From the NCBI RefSeq assembly GCF_026239675.1, contig NZ_JAPIVQ010000002.1:558001-622000 (forward strand): DNA of 64,000 bases. The letters run 5' to 3'. The notes beneath the pieces were generated by a model. It did no database searches. It was not told the origin of the DNA and saw only the letters and a list, made by a program, of their open reading frames with translations. Of the stretch, positions 51,768 to 60,821 are shown in pieces. Every line of letters begins with the position of its first letter. The stretch's first letter is position 1. The stretch comes from Pedobacter sp. PLR. Lineage in GTDB: Bacteria; Bacteroidota; Bacteroidia; Sphingobacteriales; Sphingobacteriaceae. The position numbers and the translations under genes are program-made.

Positions 51768-53025
51768 AGCCCATCCGGTTAGAGTCCAGCTTCAAAAAGA
51801 TAAACAGTAATACGGTAAAACTCCATAATGAGGAACCACCATAACTTATAAAAGGCAAAGGAATTCCGATCACGGGAATAATCCCGATGGTCATTCCTAT
51901 GTTAATGAACACGTGAAAAAATAGAATACTGGCTACACAATAGCCGTATACCCTGGAAAAGGTAGAGCGCTGTCGTTCGGCAAGATTGATGATCCGCAGG
52001 AGCATAAAGATGTACAATGCGATCACGGTAAAACAGCCTGCAAAGCCCCATTCTTCCCCTATGGTGGAGAAAATAAAGTCAGTACTTTGCTCCGGTACAT
52101 AACCATATTTAGTTTGTGTACCTTCTAAAAATCCTCTTCCGGTAAGTTGTCCTGATCCAATCGCGATCTTAGACTGAATCACATTGTATCCGGCCCCTTT
52201 GGGGTCTGTTTTAAGGCCTAGCAGGATTTCAATTCTCGTGCGTTGGTGAGGCTCTAAAATCTTATCATAAGCAACCTTTACCAAAAACAGGTAACCAACT
52301 GCGATTACGGTAACGATGATAGAGGAGATCATCACCTTGTGTTTTCTTCTGTTCTGATAGATGAACAGACCGCCTATGGCGAGGATGAGCGGGATTAATA
52401 TTTGTGCAGGAATCAGGAAATCGGCAATAAACAAGACGATCATTCCTAAAAAGATCAGGAGGAAATATCCCGAAAGACCTTCCCTGTAGAGCGGGAACAT
52501 GAAAGATAAAAAGACCAGTGCAGATCCTGTATCTGGTTGTAACATAATCAAAAACAGCGGAATTCCGACAATTACTGCGGCGAAAAATATAGATTTTACA
52601 TCCCTGAATTTGGGATTAAACGTACTCACATAACGCGCAAGCAGTAAGGCCGTACCGAATTTTGCCAGCTCGGAAGGTTGGAGCCTGAAGCTACCCAGGG
52701 GGATCCATGCCTGGTTTCCGGCTACTTTTCTTCCCACAAGAAGTACGGCAATGAGCAGTAACATCGTGATCCCATAAACAATGGGGGAGAAGACACTGAA
52801 AAATTTGGCATCCAGCAGTAAGATGGAAAAGCCCAGAACCAGCCCTGTAATGATATAGATCAGTTGTTTACCATATTTGGCCGCAAAGCTGAACTCATTG
52901 GCTTCAGTTCCATTGAAAATGGAGGCATAAATATTCACAAACCCAATGGTACACAAGGCCACATAGAGCAGGATGGTGATCCAGTCTACATTAAAAAAGA
53001 AACGGTTGCCTTGCTGTGTAGTCAT
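51760..53025 (-). CDS. rodA: rod shape-determining peptidoglycan polymerase RodA
   Basis: SEDS-family glycosyltransferase of the elongasome. 421 residues with about ten membrane segments. Seen: GFVNIYASIFNG near 23-34, LGSFRLQPSELAKFGTALLLARYV near 111-134 (SEDS core with the QPSE motif), the DTGSAL motif near 166-171, the large periplasmic loop with KIAIGSGQLTGRGFLEGTQ, and the end signature IPVIGIPLPFISYGGSSLWSF near 383-403. It starts one base after the PBP2 stop, so the two partners are translated from one mRNA. Confidence 0.96.
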   Translation of the reverse strand: MTTQQGNRFFFNVDWITILLYVALCTIGFVNIYASIFNGTEANEFSFAAKYGKQLIYIITGLVLGFSILLLDAKFFSVFSPIVYGITMLLLIAVLLVGRKVAGNQAWIPLGSFRLQPSELAKFGTALLLARYVSTFNPKFRDVKSIFFAAVIVGIPLFLIMLQPDTGSALVFLSFMFPLYREGLSGYFLLIFLGMIVLFIADFLIPAQILIPLILAIGGLFIYQNRRKHKVMISSIIVTVIAVGYLFLVKVAYDKILEPHQRTRIEILLGLKTDPKGAGYNVIQSKIAIGSGQLTGRGFLEGTQTKYGYVPEQSTDFIFSTIGEEWGFAGCFTVIALYIFMLLRIINLAERQRSTFSRVYGYCVASILFFHVFINIGMTIGIIPVIGIPLPFISYGGSSLWSFTVLLFIFLKLDSNRMGFI

Positions 53026-55032
53026 TTATTTTGTGGGTGTGATAGGTTTAACGGTATTGATTCCTGTTTTTACCGGTGCAGGGGCAGGTACATGCGCTGG
53101 TGATGGTAATAGCTTAACCGGCGGTGTCAATGCTTTGTGTGCCGAATCTTTTTTCAAAGAATCTACCTGTATTGGTTTCAGTTTTGGCTTTGGTTTTTTC
53201 GGAACAGGCAGAATGACTTGTTTTTTCATCCATTCTACACTGGCTCTTTTGTTGACCGCAATGCTGTCTTTTAAGTATTTTTCTGCGATATAACTGGCAA
53301 TTGGCGCAGCATATGTACTTCCATAACCTGCATTTTCTACAATTACGGCGATGGCAATCTTTGGATTGTCACGTGGTGCAAAACCGATAAACACGGAGTG
53401 GTTTTTTCCACGTGGATTTTGAACGGTACCTGTTTTACCACACATCAGGATATTATCAATCGCGGATTGTCTGGCTGTACCCCATGGTGCATTTACCGCA
53501 TCCTGCATGCCGTCGATTACGGGCTCAAAATGTCTGGAATCAACACCCACATAATTTTTGATGGCATATTCCTTTTTGATCACTTTTTTTTCACCGATGG
53601 CTTTAATCAGGTGGGGTTTTACATAATAACCTCTGTTGGCGATGATGGCCATGATATTTGCCATCTGTAATGGCGTGGCATCCATCTCTCCCTGACCAAT
53701 ACCTAAGGAAATCACGGTAGTATTTCCCCAGCGGTTGCCGTATTTTTTGTTGTAATGATCTGAGGTGTATAGGTTTCCGGGACGTTCCGCAGGAAGATCT
53801 ACCCCTAGTTTCTGACCAAGGCCAAATTTACTTACCCGCTGCTGCCATGCGTCGTAGGCAATCCGTTCATTTTTAAATTTCTTCTGTTTCAGTAATTTCT
53901 GGAATACATACAGCGCATAAACATTACAAGATCTTGCCAGGCCTTTGCGCAAGCTGATATTACCGTCTACGTGTTCGCATTTTACCCTGTGATTTCCGGC
54001 CATAAAATAGCCAGGGCAGTTAAAGGTTGTATTGGGATCAATTACCCCTTCCTGTAAACCGATCAAGGCATCTAATGGCTTAAATGAAGATCCGGGTGAA
54101 TAATAACCCTGAATCGGACGTACAGTAAATACACGGTTTGGATTTTTATCCAGATTAATCAGGTCCATGTAATTGTTACCCTGCTGACGGCCTACCATGA
54201 GGTTAGGGTCGTAACCAGGACTACTTACAAAGGCCAGAATTTCTCCTGTAGCAGGTTCAATGGCGACAATACTACCCACCTTATTTTTCAACAGTTCTTC
54301 ACCAAGCTTCTGAATACGAAAATCCAGGGAAGAAACGACTCTCTCTCCGGATTTAGCGAGGGTATCAAATTTCCCTTCGGCATAACTTCCTTTCGGTACA
54401 TTTCTGGCATCATACAACATGTTGATGATCCCTTTTTCACCGCGGAGAACATCATTATATTGTTTTTCTACACCCGCTTTCCCGATATAATCACCAGGAC
54501 GGTAATAGCCGTTGCTTAATTCAATATCTTTTTTGGATACCTCTTTTACATAGCCAAAGAAATGGCCTGCGGCACTATCCGGGTAATATCTAACCGTTCT
54601 GCTTTGCACAAAAAAGCCCGGAAAACGGGAAAGTTGCTCGGATAAAGCAGCATAAATCTGTACGGAAAGTTGTTTTTCAAAAATACTGGGCTGATACCTG
54701 GATTGGACGGTCGCTTTATTGAAACTCTTCTTAAAGCGTTTCATATCAATACCGATAATGTTAATCAGTGCCAGCGTATCAAATTCTTTCACCTGATTCG
54801 GGATCACCATCAGGTCATATACCGGCTCATTCTGAACCAATACTTTTTCATTTCTATCCAGAATTACTCCTCTGGCAGGGAAGGTATAAATCTTCCGCAA
54901 TACATTACTTTCCGCAGAAAGGAAGTACTTGTCGCTGGCCACCTGGATATAAAAAAGCGTCCCTAACAAGATTAAGGCAACCACGATAAATAAACCCTGA
55001 ATAATGTACTTACGGTTAAACAGATTATCCAT
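53026..55032 (-). CDS. mrdA: penicillin-binding protein 2 (elongation transpeptidase)
   Basis: Class B PBP, cross-links peptidoglycan made by RodA. 668 residues. One membrane helix near residues 11-28, a pedestal domain (ARGVILDRNEKVLVQNEPVYDLMVIP near 53-78), and the transpeptidase domain with SxxK as STFK-type SSFKPLD near 316-322 (Ser-Phe-Lys), SxN as SCN near 369, and KTGT near 530. A Lys/Pro-rich C-terminal tail (VPKKPKPKLKPIQ) follows. The gene shares one base with mreD's stop and precedes rodA. Confidence 0.95.
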   Translation of the reverse strand: MDNLFNRKYIIQGLFIVVALILLGTLFYIQVASDKYFLSAESNVLRKIYTFPARGVILDRNEKVLVQNEPVYDLMVIPNQVKEFDTLALINIIGIDMKRFKKSFNKATVQSRYQPSIFEKQLSVQIYAALSEQLSRFPGFFVQSRTVRYYPDSAAGHFFGYVKEVSKKDIELSNGYYRPGDYIGKAGVEKQYNDVLRGEKGIINMLYDARNVPKGSYAEGKFDTLAKSGERVVSSLDFRIQKLGEELLKNKVGSIVAIEPATGEILAFVSSPGYDPNLMVGRQQGNNYMDLINLDKNPNRVFTVRPIQGYYSPGSSFKPLDALIGLQEGVIDPNTTFNCPGYFMAGNHRVKCEHVDGNISLRKGLARSCNVYALYVFQKLLKQKKFKNERIAYDAWQQRVSKFGLGQKLGVDLPAERPGNLYTSDHYNKKYGNRWGNTTVISLGIGQGEMDATPLQMANIMAIIANRGYYVKPHLIKAIGEKKVIKKEYAIKNYVGVDSRHFEPVIDGMQDAVNAPWGTARQSAIDNILMCGKTGTVQNPRGKNHSVFIGFAPRDNPKIAIAVIVENAGYGSTYAAPIASYIAEKYLKDSIAVNKRASVEWMKKQVILPVPKKPKPKLKPIQVDSLKKDSAHKALTPPVKLLPSPAHVPAPAPVKTGINTVKPITPTK

Positions 55033-55547
55033 TAGCGTGCCTTTCTGTTATAGAATATAAATTCTATGAGTATGATTAAAAATAAGGTAAAGATAGCGCT
55101 CAATAGCCCCCTTAACAAGGTGTAAGAAAATTCTGTCAGACGGAATGTTTCCAAAAAAAACAGCACCAGATGATGGGCAAAGGTACAAAGGATCGCATAA
55201 ATGCTAAACCATTTGAATCCCATATTTCCAAGGGTAGGTTCCGGCTCGTCAAAATTATCCTTGTTTACGGTGACCGCAATAAAGGAGATCCTGACAAATG
55301 CGAGCGTCACGCAGGCTGCTGTATGTACGCCCAATGTATCATAAAACGCATCCAATGTTAATCCGGTTGCAAAAGCAATCAGGTACAACAGGAGGTTTGG
55401 TGTTTTAAAGGGTAGTAAAAGTAAAAACAGAATGTATACAAAGGGAGTGGCCAGGCTGTAGAAGCTCAGGTTTCTGAGTAATAAGATCTGAATAAAAAGT
55501 AGTAAGAACCATCTGAAGATGTTTACCAATATTATTTTACTGTTCAT
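55032..55547 (-). CDS. mreD: rod shape-determining protein MreD
   Basis: 171 residues, very hydrophobic, with five to six membrane helices (about 8-25, 30-50, 52-70, 73-92, 105-128, 140-162). Family identity rests mainly on position between mreC and mrdA and on this topology; MreD proteins share little sequence. The start overlaps the end of mreC by 11 bases, and its stop shares a base with the mrdA ATG. Confidence 0.88.
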   Translation of the reverse strand: MNSKIILVNIFRWFLLLFIQILLLRNLSFYSLATPFVYILFLLLLPFKTPNLLLYLIAFATGLTLDAFYDTLGVHTAACVTLAFVRISFIAVTVNKDNFDEPEPTLGNMGFKWFSIYAILCTFAHHLVLFFLETFRLTEFSYTLLRGLLSAIFTLFLIILIEFIFYNRKAR

Positions 55548-56376
55548 TCGGCAATTTTGATTCTAAAGCTTTCTGTTCTTCTGCTAATTTGTCTTTAATG
55601 ACATAGACATATTGTAAGGTACTAAAATCATTGAAAAGATCGATTTCGATCGTCATGAAATTGTCCCCTGTGGCGATGCCTGTGTTACTTACCCTACCAA
55701 CAGGTATACCTGGAGGGAAGCGGGAGAAACCGGAGGTCACTACCGTATCTTTCAGGGCAATTTTGAAGTGGTTAGGCACATCTTTGATGTAGGCCTTTCT
55801 GTAGTCAAAATTCTTGGCGCCCCATACTAAGGTACCCAGGGCATTGTTTTTCTTTAGGGTTACACTCACCTTAGTGTCTTTATGTAATAAAGATTCAATG
55901 GTGGCGAGGTGTTCCGAAACATCTCTGATATAGCCCACTACGCCGGTTCCCGGAGAAATCACCGCCATACCACTGGCAATGCCGTCGGCAGTACCACGGT
56001 TAATCGTGATGATGTTATTTCTGAGTGTGATCGAATTCTTGATCACTCTTGCCGAGAGGTAGGTGTATTGGGTATTGTTGAGCGTGTCTTTAACGACTAC
56101 ATTTTTTGCACTATCGATACTGTTGAGCGCAAGAAGTTCTGTTTTTAGCTTTGCATTTTCTGCTGCCAAGCTATCATTTACATCCCCTAGATTGAGGTAT
56201 TTTTTTAATACGTTCAGGTTTTTATAAGCGGTACCAACTACCTCATTTGTGGAGTTAACGGCTACGCTACGCTGATAGGAGTTGTTACTCACTGTCAGAT
56301 AAATTCCAATAGTAAAGAAAATGATAAAAAAGAAAAATGCGTTGTATCTGTTTATAAAAATCCAAAGGTTACGCAT
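55537..56376 (-). CDS. mreC: rod shape-determining protein MreC
   Basis: 279 residues. N-terminal membrane helix at about 13-29, a coiled-coil segment (LKKYLNLGDVNDSLAAENAKLKTELLALN, about 53-81), and the two beta-barrel domains, with NIITINRGTADGIASGMAVISPGTGVVGYIRDV near 121-153 and GTLVWGAKNFDYRKAYIKDVP near 188-208. It connects MreB inside the cell with PBP2/RodA outside. mreB is 102 bases upstream. Confidence 0.93.
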   Translation of the reverse strand: MRNLWIFINRYNAFFFFIIFFTIGIYLTVSNNSYQRSVAVNSTNEVVGTAYKNLNVLKKYLNLGDVNDSLAAENAKLKTELLALNSIDSAKNVVVKDTLNNTQYTYLSARVIKNSITLRNNIITINRGTADGIASGMAVISPGTGVVGYIRDVSEHLATIESLLHKDTKVSVTLKKNNALGTLVWGAKNFDYRKAYIKDVPNHFKIALKDTVVTSGFSRFPPGIPVGRVSNTGIATGDNFMTIEIDLFNDFSTLQYVYVIKDKLAEEQKALESKLPNEQ

Positions 56377-56478
56377 ACTTTTCGATTCGGGGTTTTAGTT
56401 TGCAAACTGAGTTTAAGTTTTAAGCTCCCTTGAAGGCTGAGGCCCGGAAATACATAAAACTTAAACTCAGGTTACTTT

Positions 56479-57501
56479 TTATTGCATTAAGAATTTATAA
56501 CCACCAATGTTTTTCAGGGCGATGCCTGTACCACGTACTACTGCACGAAGCGGATCTTCAGCAACATGTACCGGAAGTTTGGTTTTTGCCGCTACACGTT
56601 TATCTAAACCACGTAACAAGGCACCACCACCTGTCAGGTAAATACCAGTCTGGTAAATATCTGCAGAAAGCTCCGGAGGAGTGATCTCTAATGCTTTAAG
56701 AATTGCTTCTTCAATTTTTGAAATAGATTTATCCAGACAATGCGCGATTTCAGTATAAGAAACGGTGATTTGTTTCGGTACACCGGTCATTAGATCTCTT
56801 CCCTGAACAGCGAAATCTGCTGGTGGATCAGTAAGTTCCGGCAATGCCGCACCTACTTCAATCTTGATTTTCTCCGCAGTACGGTCACCAATCATGATGT
56901 TATGCTGACGACGGATGTAATTCACGATGTCAGAGTCAAAGTTATCACCGGCAACGCGGATCGACTGGTCGCAAACGATACCTGATAACGCGATTACTGC
57001 GATCTCCGTAGTGCCACCACCTATATCGATGATCATGTTACCCATCGGCTCTTCTACGTCAATTCCGATACCTACAGCAGCTGCCATTGGCTCGTGAATC
57101 AGGTAAACTTCTTTAGCGCCTGCAATTTCTGCTGAATCTCTTACTGCACGTTTCTCTACCTCAGTGATACCGGAAGGGATACAAATTACCATTCTTAACG
57201 AAGGGAACATCCATCCTTTACCACCATTCAGCATGCGGATCATTCCTTTGATCATCGCTTCTGCGGCATTAAAATCGGCAATTACACCATCTTTCAGTGG
57301 TCTTACCGTACGGATATTATCGTGCGTCTTCCCCTCCATTTGCATGGCCTGACGGCCAATAGCGATGATTTTGTTTGTTTGTCTGTCGAAAGCAACAATA
57401 GATGGTTCATCCACTACTACTTTGTCATTATGTATAATTAGAGTGTTAGCCGTACCTAAATCGATAGCTACCTCTTGTGTAAACCAATTAAATAAACCCA
57501 T
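56479..57501 (-). CDS. mreB: rod shape-determining actin-like protein MreB
   Basis: Actin-fold cytoskeletal ATPase that directs wall synthesis. 340 residues, usual length. Phosphate-1 motif VAIDLGTANTLI near 12-23, phosphate-2 motif IIDIGGGTTEIAVIALSG near 157-174, adenosine motif IYLTGGGALLRGLDKRV near 288-304, and an amphipathic N-terminus MGLFNWFTQEV that can bind the membrane. First gene of the five-gene rod operon; the next upstream gene, purH, is 88 bases away on the same strand. Confidence 0.97.
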   Translation of the reverse strand: MGLFNWFTQEVAIDLGTANTLIIHNDKVVVDEPSIVAFDRQTNKIIAIGRQAMQMEGKTHDNIRTVRPLKDGVIADFNAAEAMIKGMIRMLNGGKGWMFPSLRMVICIPSGITEVEKRAVRDSAEIAGAKEVYLIHEPMAAAVGIGIDVEEPMGNMIIDIGGGTTEIAVIALSGIVCDQSIRVAGDNFDSDIVNYIRRQHNIMIGDRTAEKIKIEVGAALPELTDPPADFAVQGRDLMTGVPKQITVSYTEIAHCLDKSISKIEEAILKALEITPPELSADIYQTGIYLTGGGALLRGLDKRVAAKTKLPVHVAEDPLRAVVRGTGIALKNIGGYKFLMQ

Positions 57502-57589
57502 TTATTAGGTGATAATTTAAGTATTAAAAATTCTGTATACTATAGTAATGTAAAACTACGTCTTTTTATTGTATTCGCAGTTAAATAAA

Positions 57590-59116
57590 TTAGTGTTTAA
57601 AATGTCTAATACCCGTGGTAACCATTGCAATGCCTTTCTCATTTGCCATATGGATTGAGTCAGCATCTTTAATAGAACCACCTGGTTGTAAAACGGCAGT
57701 AATACCTGCTTCAGCTGCAATTTCTACACAATCAGGGAATGGGAAGAATGCATCAGATGCCATTACCGAACCTTCCAGCGGGAAGTTGAACGCATTTGCT
57801 TTCACGATGGCTTGTTTTAAGGCGTCAACTCTGGACGTCTGACCAACACCACTTGATAACAACTGGTTGTTTTTTACAAATACAATGGTATTAGATTTGG
57901 TATGTTTTACAATTTTATTGGCAAAGAAAAGATCTTTAAGTTCTTCAGCAGTAGGAGCTTTGTCCGTTACTGTAGTCATTTGATCTGCATTTTCAATGAT
58001 TAAATCTTTGTCTTGTTCAATCACACCATTCAATAAAGTTTTGAATTGTTTTTTGCTCAGTTCTACTTCATTTCTCTGTAAGATCACTCTGTTCTTTTTC
58101 GCGCGGAAAAGCTCAACAGCTTCCGGCTGATAAGCAGGGGCGATCAATACTTCGAAGAATAATTTGTTGATTTCTGTAGCAGTAGCTAAGTCGATCTCGC
58201 GGTTAGCGATTAAAACGCCACCAAAAGCACTTACCGGATCACAGGCTAATGCAGTGTCCCATGCTTCTTTAATGGTTGCTTTTGAAGCGACACCACATGC
58301 ATTGGTATGTTTTAAGATGGCAAATGTAGGCTCTTCGAATTCATCGATTAAAGCTACAGCAGCATCTACATCAACAAGGTTGTTGTAAGAAAGCTCTTTA
58401 CCGTTCAATTTAGTGAACATGGCATTTAAGTCGCCGTAAAATACACCTTGCTGGTGTGGGTTTTCGCCATATCTTAATACCTGTGCAGCATTGATGCTTT
58501 GCTTGAATACATTAAGGGGCTCTTCAGTATTGAAATAGTTGAAGATGGCAGTATCGTAGTGAGAAGAAGTATGGAAAGCTTTCTTCGCATAAGCTTTACG
58601 CTGAGCGATGGTAGTTTCTCCTTCTTGTTCTTCTAATTGGTGTTGTAAGGTTGCGTAGTCGTCTTTTGAAGCAAGAATAACCACGTCATTGAAGTTTTTA
58701 GCAGCTGCTCTGATCAGAGAGATACCACCGATATCAATTTTCTCAATGATTTCTTCTTCAGAACCACCAGCTTTTAAAGTTTCTTCGAATGGGTATAAGT
58801 CCACAATAACCAGGTCGATTTCAGGGATCTCATATTCATTGATCTGCTCCTGATCTGAAGCCAGGCTTCTTCTGTTTAGAATACCACCGAAAACTTTAGG
58901 GTGTAATGTCTTTACCCTGCCTCCTAAAATAGAAGGATAACCTGTAAGGTCTTCCACTGCTGTAACCGGCAGATTTAGGTCTTTAATAAATTGTTCGGTA
59001 CCACCAGTAGAGAATAACTGCACACCCTGTTTAGCTAACAGGCGAACTAAAGGTTCTAAACCATCCTTGTAATAAACTGAAATTAAAGCGTTTTTGATCT
59101 TTATCGATTGACTCAT
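57590..59116 (-). CDS. purH: bifunctional AICAR transformylase / IMP cyclohydrolase
   Basis: Last two steps of IMP synthesis. 508 residues from the ATG at 59116. The frame is open to 59149, but the promoter boxes at 59137-59167 lie on top of that extension, so the later start is right. N-terminal cyclohydrolase domain with QLFSTGGTEQFIKDLNLPVTAVEDLTGYPSILGGRVKTLHPKVFGG around residues 31-78 and the AICAR transformylase domain with RYGENPHQ near 226-233, KHTNACGVA near 268-276 and ASDAFFPFPDC near 453-463. purN lies upstream on the same strand with its own gap. Confidence 0.97.
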   Translation of the reverse strand: MSQSIKIKNALISVYYKDGLEPLVRLLAKQGVQLFSTGGTEQFIKDLNLPVTAVEDLTGYPSILGGRVKTLHPKVFGGILNRRSLASDQEQINEYEIPEIDLVIVDLYPFEETLKAGGSEEEIIEKIDIGGISLIRAAAKNFNDVVILASKDDYATLQHQLEEQEGETTIAQRKAYAKKAFHTSSHYDTAIFNYFNTEEPLNVFKQSINAAQVLRYGENPHQQGVFYGDLNAMFTKLNGKELSYNNLVDVDAAVALIDEFEEPTFAILKHTNACGVASKATIKEAWDTALACDPVSAFGGVLIANREIDLATATEINKLFFEVLIAPAYQPEAVELFRAKKNRVILQRNEVELSKKQFKTLLNGVIEQDKDLIIENADQMTTVTDKAPTAEELKDLFFANKIVKHTKSNTIVFVKNNQLLSSGVGQTSRVDALKQAIVKANAFNFPLEGSVMASDAFFPFPDCVEIAAEAGITAVLQPGGSIKDADSIHMANEKGIAMVTTGIRHFKH

Positions 59117-59136
59117 TAGAGAAAAATTTTGAGCCG

Positions 59137-59167
59137 CAAAAGTACCCATTTTTCTTTTAATGTCAAA
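59137..59167 (-). promoter_or_regulatory. purH promoter
   Basis: On the minus strand: TTTG (59167-59164), 19-base spacer, TACTTTTG (59144-59137). A full match to the Bacteroidota consensus. Transcription would begin near 59130, 14 bases before the purH ATG, giving a very short leader. Confidence 0.85.
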
Positions 59168-59261
59168 TGCTTATTTGCAGTATATTAAAGGAAGATTATC
59201 TTTCTAAACCTAACGCCCTTTTTTGCGCAGTTTTTAGAAAGAAATCAAGCCGGTTTTTCTG

Positions 59262-59840
59262 CTATTTTTTGATCTTTTTGATGATTGATTCTACGATGCG
59301 TGGATAATGGTTATGCTCCAGTTGCTGCCCTTTGAATTTGATCATTTCCAGGTTGTCGTCTTTTTCAATCCGGTATTTTGCCTGATAAATGTACTCCCCT
59401 TCATCGTAGTTTTCATCCACATAATGAATGGTAATACCACCTTCCGGTTCATTTGCCTCCATTACTGCATGGTGCACATGATCGCCATACATGCCTTTTC
59501 CGCCAAATTTAGGAAGGATGGCAGGGTGAATGTTGACAATACGTCCGGGGTATTCCTGAATCAGGTTTTTTGGAATCAGCCACAGGAACCCGGCCAGTAC
59601 AATCAAATCGATTTCTAAATTTTTCAATAAATCAGTGATCTTGTCGGTATGGTAAAATTCATTCCTGTCGAAGATGTGAGAAGGGATTTCGAAATTATCT
59701 GCGCGTTGTAATACATAGGCGTCAGGGTTGTTGGTCAGTACCAATGCGATTTCAGCTTCCGGGTGATGTTTGAAATGCTCCATTAGCTTCTGGGCATTAG
59801 AACCCGAGCCTGAAGCGAATATTGCGATGCGTTTTTTCAT
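59262..59840 (-). CDS. purN: phosphoribosylglycinamide formyltransferase
   Basis: Transfers a formyl group from 10-formyl-THF to GAR in purine synthesis. 192 residues. Seen: KRIAIFASGSGSNAQKLMEHF near 3-23 with the phosphate-binding loop, HIFDRNEFY near 56-64, LVLAGFLWLIPKNLI near 80-94, and the catalytic Asn/His/Asp set in IVNIHPAILPKFGGKGMYGDHVHHAVM near 101-127 (Asn, His) and GGITIHYVDENYDEG near 133-147 (Asp). Expressed on the minus strand upstream of purH; a separate purH promoter sits between the two. Confidence 0.95.
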   Translation of the reverse strand: MKKRIAIFASGSGSNAQKLMEHFKHHPEAEIALVLTNNPDAYVLQRADNFEIPSHIFDRNEFYHTDKITDLLKNLEIDLIVLAGFLWLIPKNLIQEYPGRIVNIHPAILPKFGGKGMYGDHVHHAVMEANEPEGGITIHYVDENYDEGEYIYQAKYRIEKDDNLEMIKFKGQQLEHNHYPRIVESIIKKIKK

Positions 59841-60379
59841 AGGTGCATTTTATTTAAGTGAAATCAAGCTGGTTCTGCCGTAGTATAAAAAGGCCGGTAA
59901 TAATTTTTCAAAAATAGTATTTTAAGGCTTCATTGAAAGCTTTTTGTTGCTTTTTGTCTTTTTGTAGCCGGGGGTAGGAAAGGTTAGGCTTTCCGGACCG
60001 GGGGGAGGCTGCTGATTGTAGTCGGGTTGTAGTCGGGAAGACCGGCCTCTTCGGATAGGGTTCGGTATAGGTTGAGAAATGGTTGCTGGTAGCTTGGTAT
60101 AGGTTTGGCTATCCGAACCCATGCTGATAGATTAGCCAACCCTAAGTAAAAATGGGGCTCTTCCCGCACAGTAGCAGAGCGCTTTTCATGCTTTTCGTAC
60201 TTTTTCGGTTTATGTCGATTTTTCTGTTACCTTTGTCGCAGAATGCAAAACAGCTGTAGGGCTTTGCGCATTCTCGATAGCGGATGCTTTATCAGGAATT
60301 GAAATTTTTAAACATTCTGAGCTTTCTAAAGTATTATAAATCAAGAATTAAGATTTATTGAAAATATTTACGAGTTCAT
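59841..60379. other. long intergenic region with G-rich repeat-like segment
   Basis: Between purN and the rpsT promoter. 59960-60180 is much richer in G on the plus strand than the rest of the window. It contains a tandem copy of TTGTAGTCGGG (60016-60037), two copies of GGTATAGGTT, and an inverted repeat TTCGGATAG / CTATCCGAA (60050-60058 and 60109-60117). Short frames on the minus strand over this segment do not look like real proteins. I see no promoter or terminator that would make it a clear RNA gene. Confidence 0.45.
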
Positions 60380-60411
60380 TTTGCATATTAAAAACATTAA
60401 TTCTATATTTG
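60380..60411 (+). promoter_or_regulatory. rpsT promoter
   Basis: TTTG (60380-60383), 20-base spacer, TATATTTG (60404-60411). The predicted leader is about 90 bases. Confidence 0.8.
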
Positions 60412-60445
60412 CAGTCCGAAAAAAAGGAAAAACAAAAGGCTGGTA

Positions 60446-60493
60446 GCGGTTGGGTTTGTGCCCAATATTCTTGAAAGCTTTAAAAGGAATATT
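60446..60493 (+). promoter_or_regulatory. rpsT leader with two hairpins
   Basis: TTGGG-TTTGTG-CCCAA forms a hairpin at about 60448-60463. Directly after it AATATTC and GAATATT (around 60463-60495) can form a second one reaching close to the ATG. A structured leader could allow S20 to control its own synthesis; this is inferred from position only. Confidence 0.4.
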
Positions 60494-60506
60494 ATAATAT
60501 TGAAAA

Positions 60507-60761
60507 ATGGCAAATCATAAATCTTCGTTAAAAAGAATTAGAGCAAACGCAACTAAACGTTTACGTAACAGATATCAGGCAAAAACTACTCGTACCTTTA
60601 TCAAAAGGTTACGTGCTGCTGAAGATCAAAAAACAGGAAAAGAGTTATTACCGAAAGTAATCTCTATGTTAGATCGTTTGGCTAAGAAAAATGTTATTCA
60701 CAAGAATAAAGCAGCTAACAACAAATCTAAATTGACTAAATTTGTTAATGGCTTAAAATAA
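60507..60761 (+). CDS. rpsT: 30S ribosomal protein S20
   Basis: Small basic three-helix protein that binds 16S rRNA at the bottom of the 30S body. 84 residues, usual length. Begins MANHKSSLKRIRANATKRLRN and has the family helix pattern with many Lys and Arg; the middle has LLPKVISMLDRLAKKNVIHKNKAANNKSKL (about 48-77, by position). Single-gene transcript with its own promoter and terminator. Confidence 0.97.
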   Translation: MANHKSSLKRIRANATKRLRNRYQAKTTRTFIKRLRAAEDQKTGKELLPKVISMLDRLAKKNVIHKNKAANNKSKLTKFVNGLK

Positions 60762-60783
60762 GCATAGCTTTACAATATTATAG

Positions 60784-60818
60784 ACGGGATGTGCTTATGG
60801 CATATCCCGTTTTTTTTG
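60784..60818 (+). terminator. rpsT terminator
   Basis: ACGGGATGTGC (60784-60794) pairs with GCATATCCCGT (60800-60810) with one G-T pair, followed by a T7 run. It lies just upstream of radC, whose ATG is at 60822. Confidence 0.92.
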
Positions 60819-60821
60819 TTT

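Noticed and set aside
59922..60169. Two overlapping minus-strand frames of about 60 codons in the G-rich segment
   Set aside because: They are Pro/Ser-rich because of the base bias, overlap in different frames and have no neighbour context or start signal.
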